Shown one piece after another: positions 52,795-60,549 of a stretch of 64,000 nucleotides of DNA. Position numbers and translations under genes: made by a program. The stretch's first letter is position 1; every line of letters starts with the position of its first letter. The notes below the pieces were generated by a model. That model was given only the letters and a program-made list of their open reading frames with translations. It searched no databases and was not told the origin of the DNA. The stretch is taken from NCBI GenBank assembly GCA_964594045.1, contig CAZQKR010000013.1, positions 1 to 64,000 on the forward strand, written 5' to 3'. Source of the DNA: UBA2365 sp964594045. Its GTDB lineage: Bacteria; Bacteroidota; Bacteroidia; Chitinophagales; Saprospiraceae.

Positions 52795-53159
52795 ATGACA
52801 AGAATTTTCTTTTTTCTTATAGGATTTTCAATTTTGAGCTCCTGCAAAGTATATAAATATGCTTTTATTCCTGACAGGGGCAACAATCTGGATTTGTATA
52901 TTTCAACATCGGGTGACCAACCGATTGATGTGACGAACGACAAATATGTTGACTAAGGAATCAAATGGACTCCGGACGGAAAATATGTTGCCTTTACCCG
53001 GGTAGCAGAAAATTCTGACATTTGGATGATGCAGAAAAATGGAGAAAATAAAAAGCAATATGTTACATCATCAAATCGTGATGAAATACATGAATTTAAA
53101 CCCAGGAGTAAGAAAAATACCACAACAGTTAACTGTCTTTATAATTGTTCAAAATCTTA
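52795..53159 (+). pseudogene. Broken beta-propeller lipoprotein gene
   Basis: The frame opens with a lipoprotein signal (MTRIFFFLIGFSILSSC, Cys17) and continues KVYKYAFIPDRGNN to a TAA at 52954. Directly after it, in the same frame, comes WTPDGKYVAFTRVAENSDIW, then MMQKNG, a clear TolB/PD40-type propeller strand, to a stop at 53157. The intact protein would need several more blades, so this is a stop-interrupted, truncated remnant. The 65-codon upstream piece alone is unlikely to be functional. Confidence 0.65.
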
Positions 53160-53175
53160 ACAAAATTACACAGAT

Positions 53176-53352
53176 ATGAAAAAGAGATCAACACGTCAAA
53201 TTGTCCATGCATTGATTTTACTGGCAGGATTTGTACTCATGATTGCAGGAATTATAACTGGTAAACACGGAGCAACAGTTATAGGTATGATTGTTGCAAC
53301 AGTGAATGTTCAACAATGGATACAGTGGAATAAAAAAGAAAAACAACAATAA
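53176..53352 (+). CDS. Short (58-residue) membrane protein
   Basis: An ATG-to-TAA frame of 58 codons: a basic N-terminus (MKKRSTRQIVHAL), a hydrophobic stretch (ILLAGFVLMIAGIITG), a second weaker one (ATVIGMIVATVNVQQW) and a Lys/Gln tail. The inside-positive, two-helix layout and its position in line with neighbouring same-strand genes (16 nt before the next start) support a real gene. No family is recognised. Confidence 0.5.
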   Translation: MKKRSTRQIVHALILLAGFVLMIAGIITGKHGATVIGMIVATVNVQQWIQWNKKEKQQ

Positions 53353-53367
53353 TCAATCAATTGTAAC

Positions 53368-53799
53368 ATGATTGACAAGAATAGATTGTTCATTATTGAT
53401 GATAAGAGAATAACCTACTTCCTGATTTTTGTTGTTACGTTTGTGATTACCGAAATGGGCAGAAAAATTTACAGGCCATACATCTATTCAAATGACCTGT
53501 TTGACTATTGGCTTGCAGATACGATAGGCAATTTAACCGGAACCATCGCAATAATATTTTTCGAATTAGCTTTTATTTATCCAAATTATAGAACAGGAAG
53601 AAAATTGATCATTTTGATCACTTTCGGATTGATGGTTTATGAGCTATTGCAATATTTATCGCCGAGAAGCATTCTGGATTGGAGAGATCTAATTGCAACA
53701 TTAATTGCAGGATTGATCACCTGGGGTATTTATGAATTACTGTCAAAAAAAATAAAGGAAAAAGAGATAAAGTCACGTGATAATACCTTTGCCCGATAG
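53368..53799 (+). CDS. Hypothetical membrane protein, weakly VanZ-like
   Basis: A 143-residue protein with four hydrophobic segments (YFLIFVVTFVITEMG, NLTGTIAIIFFELAFIY, KLIILITFGLMVYELLQYL, DLIATLIAGLITWGIYELL) and a Lys-rich tail. The DWRDLIATLIAGLI segment resembles the D-x-x-D...G pattern of VanZ-like proteins, but the match is weak. It follows the 58-residue gene by 15 nt. The function is unknown. Confidence 0.6.
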   Translation: MIDKNRLFIIDDKRITYFLIFVVTFVITEMGRKIYRPYIYSNDLFDYWLADTIGNLTGTIAIIFFELAFIYPNYRTGRKLIILITFGLMVYELLQYLSPRSILDWRDLIATLIAGLITWGIYELLSKKIKEKEIKSRDNTFAR

Positions 53800-53940
53800 T
53801 CAGTGCAAGGGCAAAAGGAAACAACAACGTGCCTCAGAATATTTGTAGGGGTTGATCGTACGTGTTCCGCAAAACAGCTACCAGGCAAAGCCCTGAATCG
53901 TTGACAATAATGCTCAGTCAGACTATACAACAGTTAAGCT
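53800..53940 (+). other. Spacer with a hairpin and a GTTRRRY-like word
   Basis: TTTGCCC (in the last codons of the preceding gene) pairs with GGGCAAA (53809-53815), a weak terminator-like hairpin. The spacer ends in GTTAAGC (53933-53939), an exact GTTRRRY word directly before the next ATG; this is the core of the R' box of integron attC sites. No matching 5' box is clear. Confidence 0.3.
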
Positions 53941-54636
53941 ATGAATGAGATCGCACATAAAATACAAAACAAAATCACGGCATTGGGAAATCCCGATAAG
54001 GCAAAATGGCTGGAGCAATATGTAAAGCACAACATCAAATCTAAAGGAGTTGGGATACCACATATAAGAGACATTGTAAAAGAGGTCACTAAAGATTATC
54101 GATTAGCTGAATCAGGTATATCTGATCAGGTTGATTTTCTGACTGATTTAATGACCAGCAAATATACCGAGGATAAGCTTTCAGCAATTATTTATATCCA
54201 ATTGAATTGGAATAACATTCATGAAAGTGAAAAAATAGTATTAATTTCGGGTTGGTTTGATCAAGACCTCATCACAGATTGGAATGTTTGTGACTGGTTA
54301 TGTGTAAGATTATTCACCCCAATGATCGATCATTGGACAGAACCAACATTGACTGCATTAAGAAAATGGAATAAGAATGAAAACCAATGGAAAGCAAGAG
54401 CTTCCTTGGTTCCATTTGCTCAGTGTAAAACACTTGGTCAACACAAGAATATTATCGGAGAGTTTTCAGTTGAATTAATAAAACGGAATGAAAGATTTTG
54501 CAAAACTGCTGTTGGTTGGGTCTTAAGAGAAATTTCAAGGACAGACTCTGGTTTTGTGACCAGATTCCTCAAGGAACATGAAAACTGGACTACGAATGAA
54601 GTGATAAAAAATGCAACGAAATATATGTTTAAATAA
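53941..54636 (+). CDS. DNA alkylation repair protein (AlkD-like HEAT-repeat glycosylase)
   Basis: A 231-residue all-helical protein of the AlkC/AlkD superfamily, which removes N3- and N7-alkylated purines. Family marks are GVGIPHIRDIVKEV near the N-terminus, the DLMTSKYTEDKLSAIIYI helix, the catalytic-cleft segment TDWNVCDWLC with Asp and Trp, and WKARASLVPFAQ followed by AVGWVLREIS. It shares an alkylation-repair theme with the AraC/alkyltransferase fusion 7 kb upstream, but the two are not in an operon. Confidence 0.85.
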   Translation: MNEIAHKIQNKITALGNPDKAKWLEQYVKHNIKSKGVGIPHIRDIVKEVTKDYRLAESGISDQVDFLTDLMTSKYTEDKLSAIIYIQLNWNNIHESEKIVLISGWFDQDLITDWNVCDWLCVRLFTPMIDHWTEPTLTALRKWNKNENQWKARASLVPFAQCKTLGQHKNIIGEFSVELIKRNERFCKTAVGWVLREISRTDSGFVTRFLKEHENWTTNEVIKNATKYMFK

Positions 54637-54645
54637 GCACATATC

Positions 54646-54810
54646 GAAGTTGTTTAAGAATTATGTTGATAGCTGAAAATAAATGCTTGAAAGTCAAGGC
54701 TAAGCTCTTTTTTGAATTGCGTACCGGAATGTACGGAATCAAAAAAAGCTGAAGCATTTGGCTTTCAATGATTTGTTTGCAAGCATTAAGATACATTTTT
54801 AAACAACTTC
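54646..54810. repeat. MITE-like element, second family, copy 2
   Basis: A 165-bp element with ends GAAGTTGTTTAA and TTAAACAACTTC, an exact 12-bp inverted pair. Its interior is the reverse complement of the element at 34745-34908, with about 85-90% identity by eye, including the central hairpin around CCGTACATTCCGG. It is inserted 10 nt after the AlkD-like stop. Confidence 0.8.
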
Positions 54811-54862
54811 ATCATGAAACATTTATGGCGCTCATGCCAAAACCCAAAACATTTAGCAAACA

Positions 54863-55660
54863 ATGAATAGAATTATTGTCATAATTATTTTGATTGGACT
54901 TCAGGGAGCATTATTCGGACAAAATAAAGATAATACATATTTGCTGGTACATGGCGCCTGGCATGGTGCCTGGTGCTGGAATAAAGTGGTACCCTTAATG
55001 AAAAATAAGGGCTATAAAGTCATTACTGTTGACCTTCCCGGCCACGGAAGCGACACGACAAATGCCAACTCCATCAAACTTGACGACTATGTGGCAAAAG
55101 TGACTGAAACAGCCAATGGCATTGAAGGAAAAATCATCCTGGTCGGTCATTCGATGGGCGGAATAGTCATTTCACAGGCAGCAGAGATTTTAGGGAAAAA
55201 TAAAGTGATTAAACTCATTTACTTAGATGCATTTCTTCCGAAAAATGGCGAATCAGTCAGTTCATTGGCCAGAATGATTGAAAGTAATTTACCCAAAGAT
55301 CCTTCCCGGATCACCATTGGCAGTGGATTGATTGTGAGTGAAGACAAAAAAACCAGTATTTTTAAACCAGAGGTTGCCGACATACTTTTTTACCATGACT
55401 GTACCCGGTCTGACAAGGATTTTGCTCACAGGAATTTGAGCAGACAGTCATTTGCCCCGTTGGGGACACCCGTCAATGTCTCTGACAGTATATATGGAGC
55501 AATACCCAAATACTATATTTTATGCACGGAAAGTAAGGACCTGGATAAATCGATTTTACCCTCAAGAGTGAAATGCGAACAAGTAGTAAAACTGAAGTTA
55601 GGCCATTCACCTTTTTTTGCCAAACCACGAAAACTTGTAAAAATTTTGACAAAGTTGTAA
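54863..55660 (+). CDS. Exported alpha/beta hydrolase (EstC/salicylate-esterase-like)
   Basis: A 265-residue alpha/beta-hydrolase with a signal peptide (MNRIIVIIILIGLQGALFGQ). It has the oxyanion segment YLLVHGAWHGAWCWNKVV, the catalytic Ser in the elbow GHSMGG (about residue 97), a probable Asp in the C-terminal half and the terminal His in KLGHSPFFAKP. The HGAWHGAWCW opening is typical of plant-esterase-like/EstC and MenH-like enzymes. The substrate is unknown; export suggests action outside the cytoplasm. Confidence 0.83.
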   Translation: MNRIIVIIILIGLQGALFGQNKDNTYLLVHGAWHGAWCWNKVVPLMKNKGYKVITVDLPGHGSDTTNANSIKLDDYVAKVTETANGIEGKIILVGHSMGGIVISQAAEILGKNKVIKLIYLDAFLPKNGESVSSLARMIESNLPKDPSRITIGSGLIVSEDKKTSIFKPEVADILFYHDCTRSDKDFAHRNLSRQSFAPLGTPVNVSDSIYGAIPKYYILCTESKDLDKSILPSRVKCEQVVKLKLGHSPFFAKPRKLVKILTKL

Positions 55661-55742
55661 CGGAGTTACCAAAATCGATAATGACTGTGATACCCGTCAA
55701 AAGCCGGGTAATGCCATAAAAGAAGCGTTGTTAGCTATAAAA
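55661..55742 (+). repeat. Hairpin-bearing spacer ending in a GTTAGCT word
   Basis: A perfect hairpin TACCCG-TCAAAAGC-CGGGTA occupies 55691-55710. The spacer begins just after GTAAC (55657-55661) and ends with GCGTTGTTAGCT (55725-55736). The central hairpin resembles that at 52730. The ends recall integron attC boxes but do not pair well, so the assignment is uncertain. Confidence 0.35.
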
Positions 55743-55752
55743 ACAATAGATT

Positions 55753-56196
55753 ATGAACCTGATCAAAGCGAATTATTTAGGTTCCATTATTGGACTTACT
55801 ATTCTCGTCACCTGTAATTTGATCTTCATATTCAGATTGCTTGGTTTCTCAAAGATCGAATATTGGACTGGTATGATTTTTCTTTTGACTGCTCTGCCAA
55901 TAATATTTTTATTAATCAATGCACACGAGCATCAGAGACCGGTAATTTATTATTTTCAGCTGAGTCTTATGCTCGCTTTCATCATTGTAGAGTTATTTCT
56001 TGACTATATTTATAAAGTGGATTTCAGGAACACAAAGTGGCTTGTAATTTCCTATGCGACACTATTTTTTGCGGCAACGGGAGGAATGATTGGAATAACA
56101 TCACAATCCGGAAAGGTGTTTTCCGGGATCTCTATAGTGTTATTTTTTATCATGACATTTCTGGCTTTTTATCAACGGGTTAAGACGGGAATGTGA
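55753..56196 (+). CDS. Hypothetical four-helix membrane protein
   Basis: A 147-residue protein with four hydrophobic segments (IGLTILVTCNLIFIFRLLGF, IFLLTALPIIFLLINAHEH, IIVELFLDYIYKVDF and ISIVLFFIMTFLAFY). The loop HEHQRPVIYYF between helices 2 and 3 is His-rich. It resembles short conserved Bacteroidota membrane proteins of unknown role. It is the last of the same-strand accessory run that begins at 51858. Confidence 0.6.
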   Translation: MNLIKANYLGSIIGLTILVTCNLIFIFRLLGFSKIEYWTGMIFLLTALPIIFLLINAHEHQRPVIYYFQLSLMLAFIIVELFLDYIYKVDFRNTKWLVISYATLFFAATGGMIGITSQSGKVFSGISIVLFFIMTFLAFYQRVKTGM

Positions 56197-56451
56197 CCAT
56201 TGAAAATGAACAGTACACAACACGCTGATTATCCGTCACTATTGAAGATCAGGCGATGAAATTCTTGTTTAGCGGAGCTTTTAAACCTTTCTTCAAAAAA
56301 GATATTGACACCTGTTCACATCCCAAATCCAGAAAGTAATCCCTACCATGCGCTCTTCACAGCGTGATTTCCCTGAAGATAAACTACCCGTTAAGGCAGC
56401 CTGTCCAAAATGCATCAAAAAATGAAATTGCCGGAACAGGACAAGAAAGGC

Positions 56452-57027
56452 TTATTTCAGACTGTCGATGTAGTCACACAAACGACCAAAGATCTCATCA
56501 ATCGTACCTATCCCTTTGATCATTGCAGCCTTATCCTTTGCTTTGTAATAGGTAAATACCGGGCTCGTCTGATCCAGGTAAACCTGGTACCTGTTGCGGA
56601 TAATGGACTCATCGTTGTCATCTGACCTGCCTGAAGTTTTTCCACGGTTGAGTATGCGGGATACGATCTCCTCTTCATCCACATCCAGACAAACCAGTGC
56701 GGTAATGTTCATATTCATCTCCTTCATGAGATCGTCCAGTGAGATGGCCTGGATGAGGTTTCGGGGAAAACCATCCAGCAAAAAACCCTTATCGTCATTC
56801 AGACTCAACAATTTATTTTTCAGCATTCCGATGGTGATGGCATCCGGTACCAATTGACCCTTATCCATAAAAACCCGGGCCTGCTGTCCTAATTCAGTGT
56901 TGTTGGAAAGCTCATAGCGGAACAGATCTCCTGTTGAAATATGATGCAGATTGTATCTTTCTTCCAGCAATTGGGCCTGCGTTCCTTTCCCGCTGCCGGG
57001 AGGGCCAAAAAGTATTAAATTGATCAT
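56452..57027 (-). CDS. adk: Adenylate kinase
   Basis: Cytoplasmic nucleotide kinase (AMP + ATP to 2 ADP). The 191-residue protein has the P-loop LFGPPGSGKGTQAQLL, the AMP-binding HISTGDLFRYELSNN, GFLLDGFPRNLIQA, and DEEEIVSRILNRGKTSGRSD followed by DNDESIIRNR in the lid region. The lid is the short, zinc-free form usual in Bacteroidota. It has no close partner gene. The 255 nt between it and the membrane protein at 56196 hold nothing recognisable. Confidence 0.95.
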   Translation of the reverse strand: MINLILFGPPGSGKGTQAQLLEERYNLHHISTGDLFRYELSNNTELGQQARVFMDKGQLVPDAITIGMLKNKLLSLNDDKGFLLDGFPRNLIQAISLDDLMKEMNMNITALVCLDVDEEEIVSRILNRGKTSGRSDDNDESIIRNRYQVYLDQTSPVFTYYKAKDKAAMIKGIGTIDEIFGRLCDYIDSLK

Positions 57028-57055
57028 GGCTTAAATATTTTTTTGAGCCATAAAT

Positions 57056-57568
57056 TTAAGGAGATATTACATCCCTTGCAAATTTCAAACGCTTTTTCCA
57101 ATAGTTATTATTGCTGATATCCTGCCTGACTACCCCCAGAGAAGATGCACTGTGGATCATCCAGAATTTACCGTCTTCTTCCTTTTCGAATATAGCCACA
57201 TGAAATATTCTGCCCTTCGAGGAAAAAAACAACAAATCACCCGGTTCCAACGATTTGAGCGATTTTTTTTTGCCTTGTGTTGCCTGGTTGCGTGAGGATG
57301 CACCCAACTTTATATCAAACTGTTTGTAAACATAACCTGTATATCCTGAACAATCAAATCCTTTGGGCGTTTTCCCTCCTGATCTGTACCTGGATCCGAG
57401 CAGGGTTTTAGAATAGTCAATGATTTTATTGCGGAGAACTATTTCTGAACTGTCTTTCCGCTCCAGGCTGTCCTGAGGTGTAAAAATAGATTTGGCTGCA
57501 TTGCAGGATGAAAATAAAAAAAATAATAGCACAGGCAGCGAAATTTTTATCCAGTGTATCTTCTTCAT
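57056..57568 (-). CDS. NlpC/P60 (C40) peptidase lipoprotein
   Basis: A 170-residue lipoprotein (MKKIHWIKISLPVLLFFLFS, then SC, Cys22) whose mature part is an NlpC/P60 cysteine peptidase: catalytic Cys in TPKGFDCSGYTGYVYKQ, His in GRIFHVAIFEKE and a third polar residue, His, in FWMIHSASSLGV. Such enzymes cut peptide stems of peptidoglycan (D-Glu to diamino acid bonds). The lipid anchor places it at the envelope. It lies 28 nt upstream of adk on the same strand. Confidence 0.88.
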   Translation of the reverse strand: MKKIHWIKISLPVLLFFLFSSCNAAKSIFTPQDSLERKDSSEIVLRNKIIDYSKTLLGSRYRSGGKTPKGFDCSGYTGYVYKQFDIKLGASSRNQATQGKKKSLKSLEPGDLLFFSSKGRIFHVAIFEKEEDGKFWMIHSASSLGVVRQDISNNNYWKKRLKFARDVISP

Positions 57569-57640
57569 AAAACTAAGTCATTTTAGTTTTAACTTCAATT
57601 TTAATTTTCTAGTTAATCTTTACGATAATGATTCGTTGTT

Positions 57641-57667
57641 AAGTCCGGCTCTCCACCGGACTTTTTT
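57641..57667 (+). terminator. Orphan plus-strand terminator
   Basis: AAGTCCGG-CTCTCCA-CCGGACTT is followed by a T run, a good rho-independent terminator in the plus direction. No plus-strand gene lies upstream of it; both neighbouring genes are on the minus strand. The rest of 57569-57853 is featureless. Confidence 0.7.
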
Positions 57668-57853
57668 ATTGATTATCAAATCATTAACAGGGTAAATCGA
57701 TTGCTTATCATCTTTTAGAATCTGATGAATATTGCCCAAAAGGGCTGTCATGGGATAGCAAATATAATAAACGATCCCTGAAAACAAAAATTACCACAGG
57801 ATATAATCCGGGCATGTGCAGACTCAAGGGAAAATTTGCCGGATGAGTTTATG

Positions 57854-58711
57854 CTATTGGCCCCGCATCAGTTGAACGGCTTTTTCTTCATCTGCCCTCA
57901 AAAGCGCCTGCCTGATCGCCAGGTGATTTTGGATAACCGCTTCAATATTCTCCGGAGATTCCGTTCGGGAATAAGCATATTTTTCGAAAAGCACATAAGG
58001 AATGGCTGCAAGCATGGCAATTTCATTGGCAGTCAGCGTTATGCTTTTCCTGATGTGCTCAGGCAGTCGGTCATAACCTGTCGGGATAATGCTCATATTC
58101 AACGGTGCACTGAATATACTTTCCGGCAGGATCCTCGTATAATATTGTTTTCCAAGCCTTCCAATGATATCCAGCCTTGCAGGATCTATCCTGTTCCCAT
58201 TATCCAGAATGGAATCATCAACATACAGACAAACTACATCTCCAAAAATGATCGTACAATCATTTTTGTTGCCTCCCAATTCCTTAATTTCTCTCAGCTT
58301 GCATTCGAATTGTATCAGGCATTCCCTGACCCGCGGCGGGGTGATGTGTTTGCTATCCAATGCGGTGAATCCGGTTTTTTCGAATTCGTCCGCCTCCGGA
58401 GGAAATTCCGCCGAGCTCAGGACCATCGGCCAGACCATTGGATAACTCACCATGTTGACAGTGAACTCACCGGTCTCTTCAATATTGATCAGCGTATCTT
58501 TTTTTATGCCATCAGCGCCTTTTGTGCTCAGGCTGAACATTAAAACCGGTGGAATGGAACTTACCGCATTGAAATAACTGAACGGAGCCAGATTCCTGAC
58601 GCCATTCCGGTCAACAGTGGAAATCAAAGCAATGGGCCGGGGAATGACCGCGCCCAGCATAAACTGATGAAAATCTTTACGACTGGTATTGTCTATCCTG
58701 ATCTCTTTCAT
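57854..58711 (-). CDS. Flavin reductase family protein
   Basis: A 285-residue FMN-binding split-barrel protein of the flavin reductase-like (DIM6/NTAB) family: LGAVIPRPIALISTVDRNGV, RNLAPFSYFNAVSSIPPVLM and the FTVNMVSYPM strand, with a C-terminal extension (about 200-285) of helical character. Family members reduce free flavin with NAD(P)H or bind FMN; the exact substrate is not evident. It precedes nothing closely and is separated from the MFS gene (upstream on the same strand) by about 60 nt. Confidence 0.87.
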   Translation of the reverse strand: MKEIRIDNTSRKDFHQFMLGAVIPRPIALISTVDRNGVRNLAPFSYFNAVSSIPPVLMFSLSTKGADGIKKDTLINIEETGEFTVNMVSYPMVWPMVLSSAEFPPEADEFEKTGFTALDSKHITPPRVRECLIQFECKLREIKELGGNKNDCTIIFGDVVCLYVDDSILDNGNRIDPARLDIIGRLGKQYYTRILPESIFSAPLNMSIIPTGYDRLPEHIRKSITLTANEIAMLAAIPYVLFEKYAYSRTESPENIEAVIQNHLAIRQALLRADEEKAVQLMRGQ

Positions 58712-58770
58712 CAGGTAAAAATTTTATTTGATGAAAAGCATGCTTTTCCAACAGAAAAAAATGACCCGGC

Positions 58771-60156
58771 TTACATTTTGAAACCTTTGATCATCCATTT
58801 CCTTGCAAGCAACAGACCTATTGGGCTGACCACAGCGATCAATCCATAAATCAGCCACATAAATTCAGTGTTCAGATTTGCTATCGGTGTATCATCCGGA
58901 CAGTAATTCATCAGGAACCAGCCGGAATACATTGCAGTGATGACTTTGGTAAGGAACCATGGGAATTGTCCGATCCCCATATAGATACCGGTCATGCCTT
59001 TTGGGGCGATCTCAGCTACCCATTGCAGAAATCTGGGTTGCCACATGGCTTCACCTATCGTCATCAGGATCAGGTAGGCCATGAGCGTGTTGATGTTGGG
59101 CCCGAGTGTGAGGAAAAAAGTGGGCGTTGCCATGACCAGAGTGCCTATGATCATCATTTTGTAGGTATCTCTTTTAAGCGTCAATGCAGTAACTACCGGA
59201 GTCAATATAAAGATCATGATCGGATTGAGATTGACAAAAAATTCAAAATTGTTACCGACAAATCCTTCAAAAGCCCTGCTGGTATATTGCGGTAAGGTCA
59301 GCCAATTGTGGGCGAAAAGCGTCTGAACCGGGATCAGTATGAATATGAAAAACATAAAACGCGCATCTTTCAACGGGAAGTTCTTCATATAATAACTCAG
59401 TTTTTCCCTGGCTGTCATGCCTTTCATCTGGTCTTCATCTTCGGCGATTTCCCCGTCAACAGCCTTGACGGCATCCTGGGCTTGTTGAATTGCTTTTTTG
59501 GACATCAAAACAGCCACGGTCAAAATCCCGAGAACGGTCAGACCAACCATCACCCAAAATACACCTGTAATACCAAAGGCTTTTCTTACGGGAGGAGAGA
59601 TCAAACCAGGTAAAAATCCACCCAGGTTCATCAGCGCATACAGCATCGCATAACCCATTGCAGCGTTTTTTGCCGTATTGAGCTTTTTTACCGAGGCATA
59701 GGCAGCAGGTTGGTACATACCGTAACCAATGATGATCGCCACAATGCCAACCATGGAAATGACCTGTGCTGAATTCCAAAGTCCCGGCACACCGATTTCA
59801 GGAGACAGACTCAGAATGATCCTCCCAACCAGTATGATAACCAATGCCAACAGTAAGGATTTTCTGATGCCGATCAGGTCAACAGTTGCCCCAAGTACCA
59901 GCATCGCAATGGTGATGCCAGCCGTCATGAAACCTACCATCCATCCGGCATTGACATCGTTCAACTGAATATATTCATTAAAAAATATACCCAGTAAACC
60001 CAGAATGCCAAAATAGGTCAATCCTTCCAGCAAATAGGAAAGGTTAAGTCCAAGCATGGCTTTTGAAGTTCTGGTCAGGTCAATAAATGGCTGGGTGAGT
60101 TCCCTGAAAATTTCATTTCTTTTGTTACCCTGTGATTGTTCATTGTTGGTTGACAT
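58771..60156 (-). CDS. MFS transporter
   Basis: A 461-residue major-facilitator protein with 12 predicted helices. Marks: LLEGLTYFGILGLLGIFFNE in helix 1, the helix 2-3 loop VDLIGIRKSLLLALVIILVG, a charged central loop (AVDGEIAEDEDQMKGMTARE) between the halves, and TIGEAMWQPRFLQWVAEIAP, then KGMTGIYMGI late in the protein. The latter resembles POT-family transporters, to which it may be distantly related. The substrate is unknown. It is divergent from the POT-family gene at 60550. Confidence 0.85.
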   Translation of the reverse strand: MSTNNEQSQGNKRNEIFRELTQPFIDLTRTSKAMLGLNLSYLLEGLTYFGILGLLGIFFNEYIQLNDVNAGWMVGFMTAGITIAMLVLGATVDLIGIRKSLLLALVIILVGRIILSLSPEIGVPGLWNSAQVISMVGIVAIIIGYGMYQPAAYASVKKLNTAKNAAMGYAMLYALMNLGGFLPGLISPPVRKAFGITGVFWVMVGLTVLGILTVAVLMSKKAIQQAQDAVKAVDGEIAEDEDQMKGMTAREKLSYYMKNFPLKDARFMFFIFILIPVQTLFAHNWLTLPQYTSRAFEGFVGNNFEFFVNLNPIMIFILTPVVTALTLKRDTYKMMIIGTLVMATPTFFLTLGPNINTLMAYLILMTIGEAMWQPRFLQWVAEIAPKGMTGIYMGIGQFPWFLTKVITAMYSGWFLMNYCPDDTPIANLNTEFMWLIYGLIAVVSPIGLLLARKWMIKGFKM

Positions 60157-60549
60157 ACCTCATAAATTTTCTTTGTTATTTGGATGTAAGGCAAATGTTA
60201 TTCCGTAAAACGTACCGAAATTAACCGTTTTTTTTGATGTGCAAAAAAAATTGGTTGCTATGAAGTAGGATATTTTATAATAAGATATAATTAAGGCAAA
60301 TCTTCTGTGTTGAATGCCTCCGGGATCTGACTACCGTATGGTTTATAAAGCATTTTGCGGGCTTGTTGAATTCAGAGACAGAGCTGCAAAAAAAATGATT
60401 GTTTTTACATCGATGTTATTTAATATATCTATTTTTATCTGCTGTTTATGAATTTTTTGGGTAATGCGGGTTGATTTTAATATTTTTTTAAAATCAAGGA
60501 ACTCCAAATACCTTTTGTACAACTTTCCGATACAAACAAAAATTAAATT
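60157..60549. other. Divergent promoter region between two transporter genes
   Basis: About 390 bp, very AT-rich. It must hold promoters for both transporters. A TACCTTTTG word at 60510-60518, about 30 nt before the plus-strand start, is close to but not an exact TAnnTTTG. Nothing else is recognised. Confidence 0.35.

Noticed and set aside
56410..56625. 71-codon plus-strand frame at the adk 3' end
   Set aside because: Largely antisense to conserved adk codons and without recognisable features.
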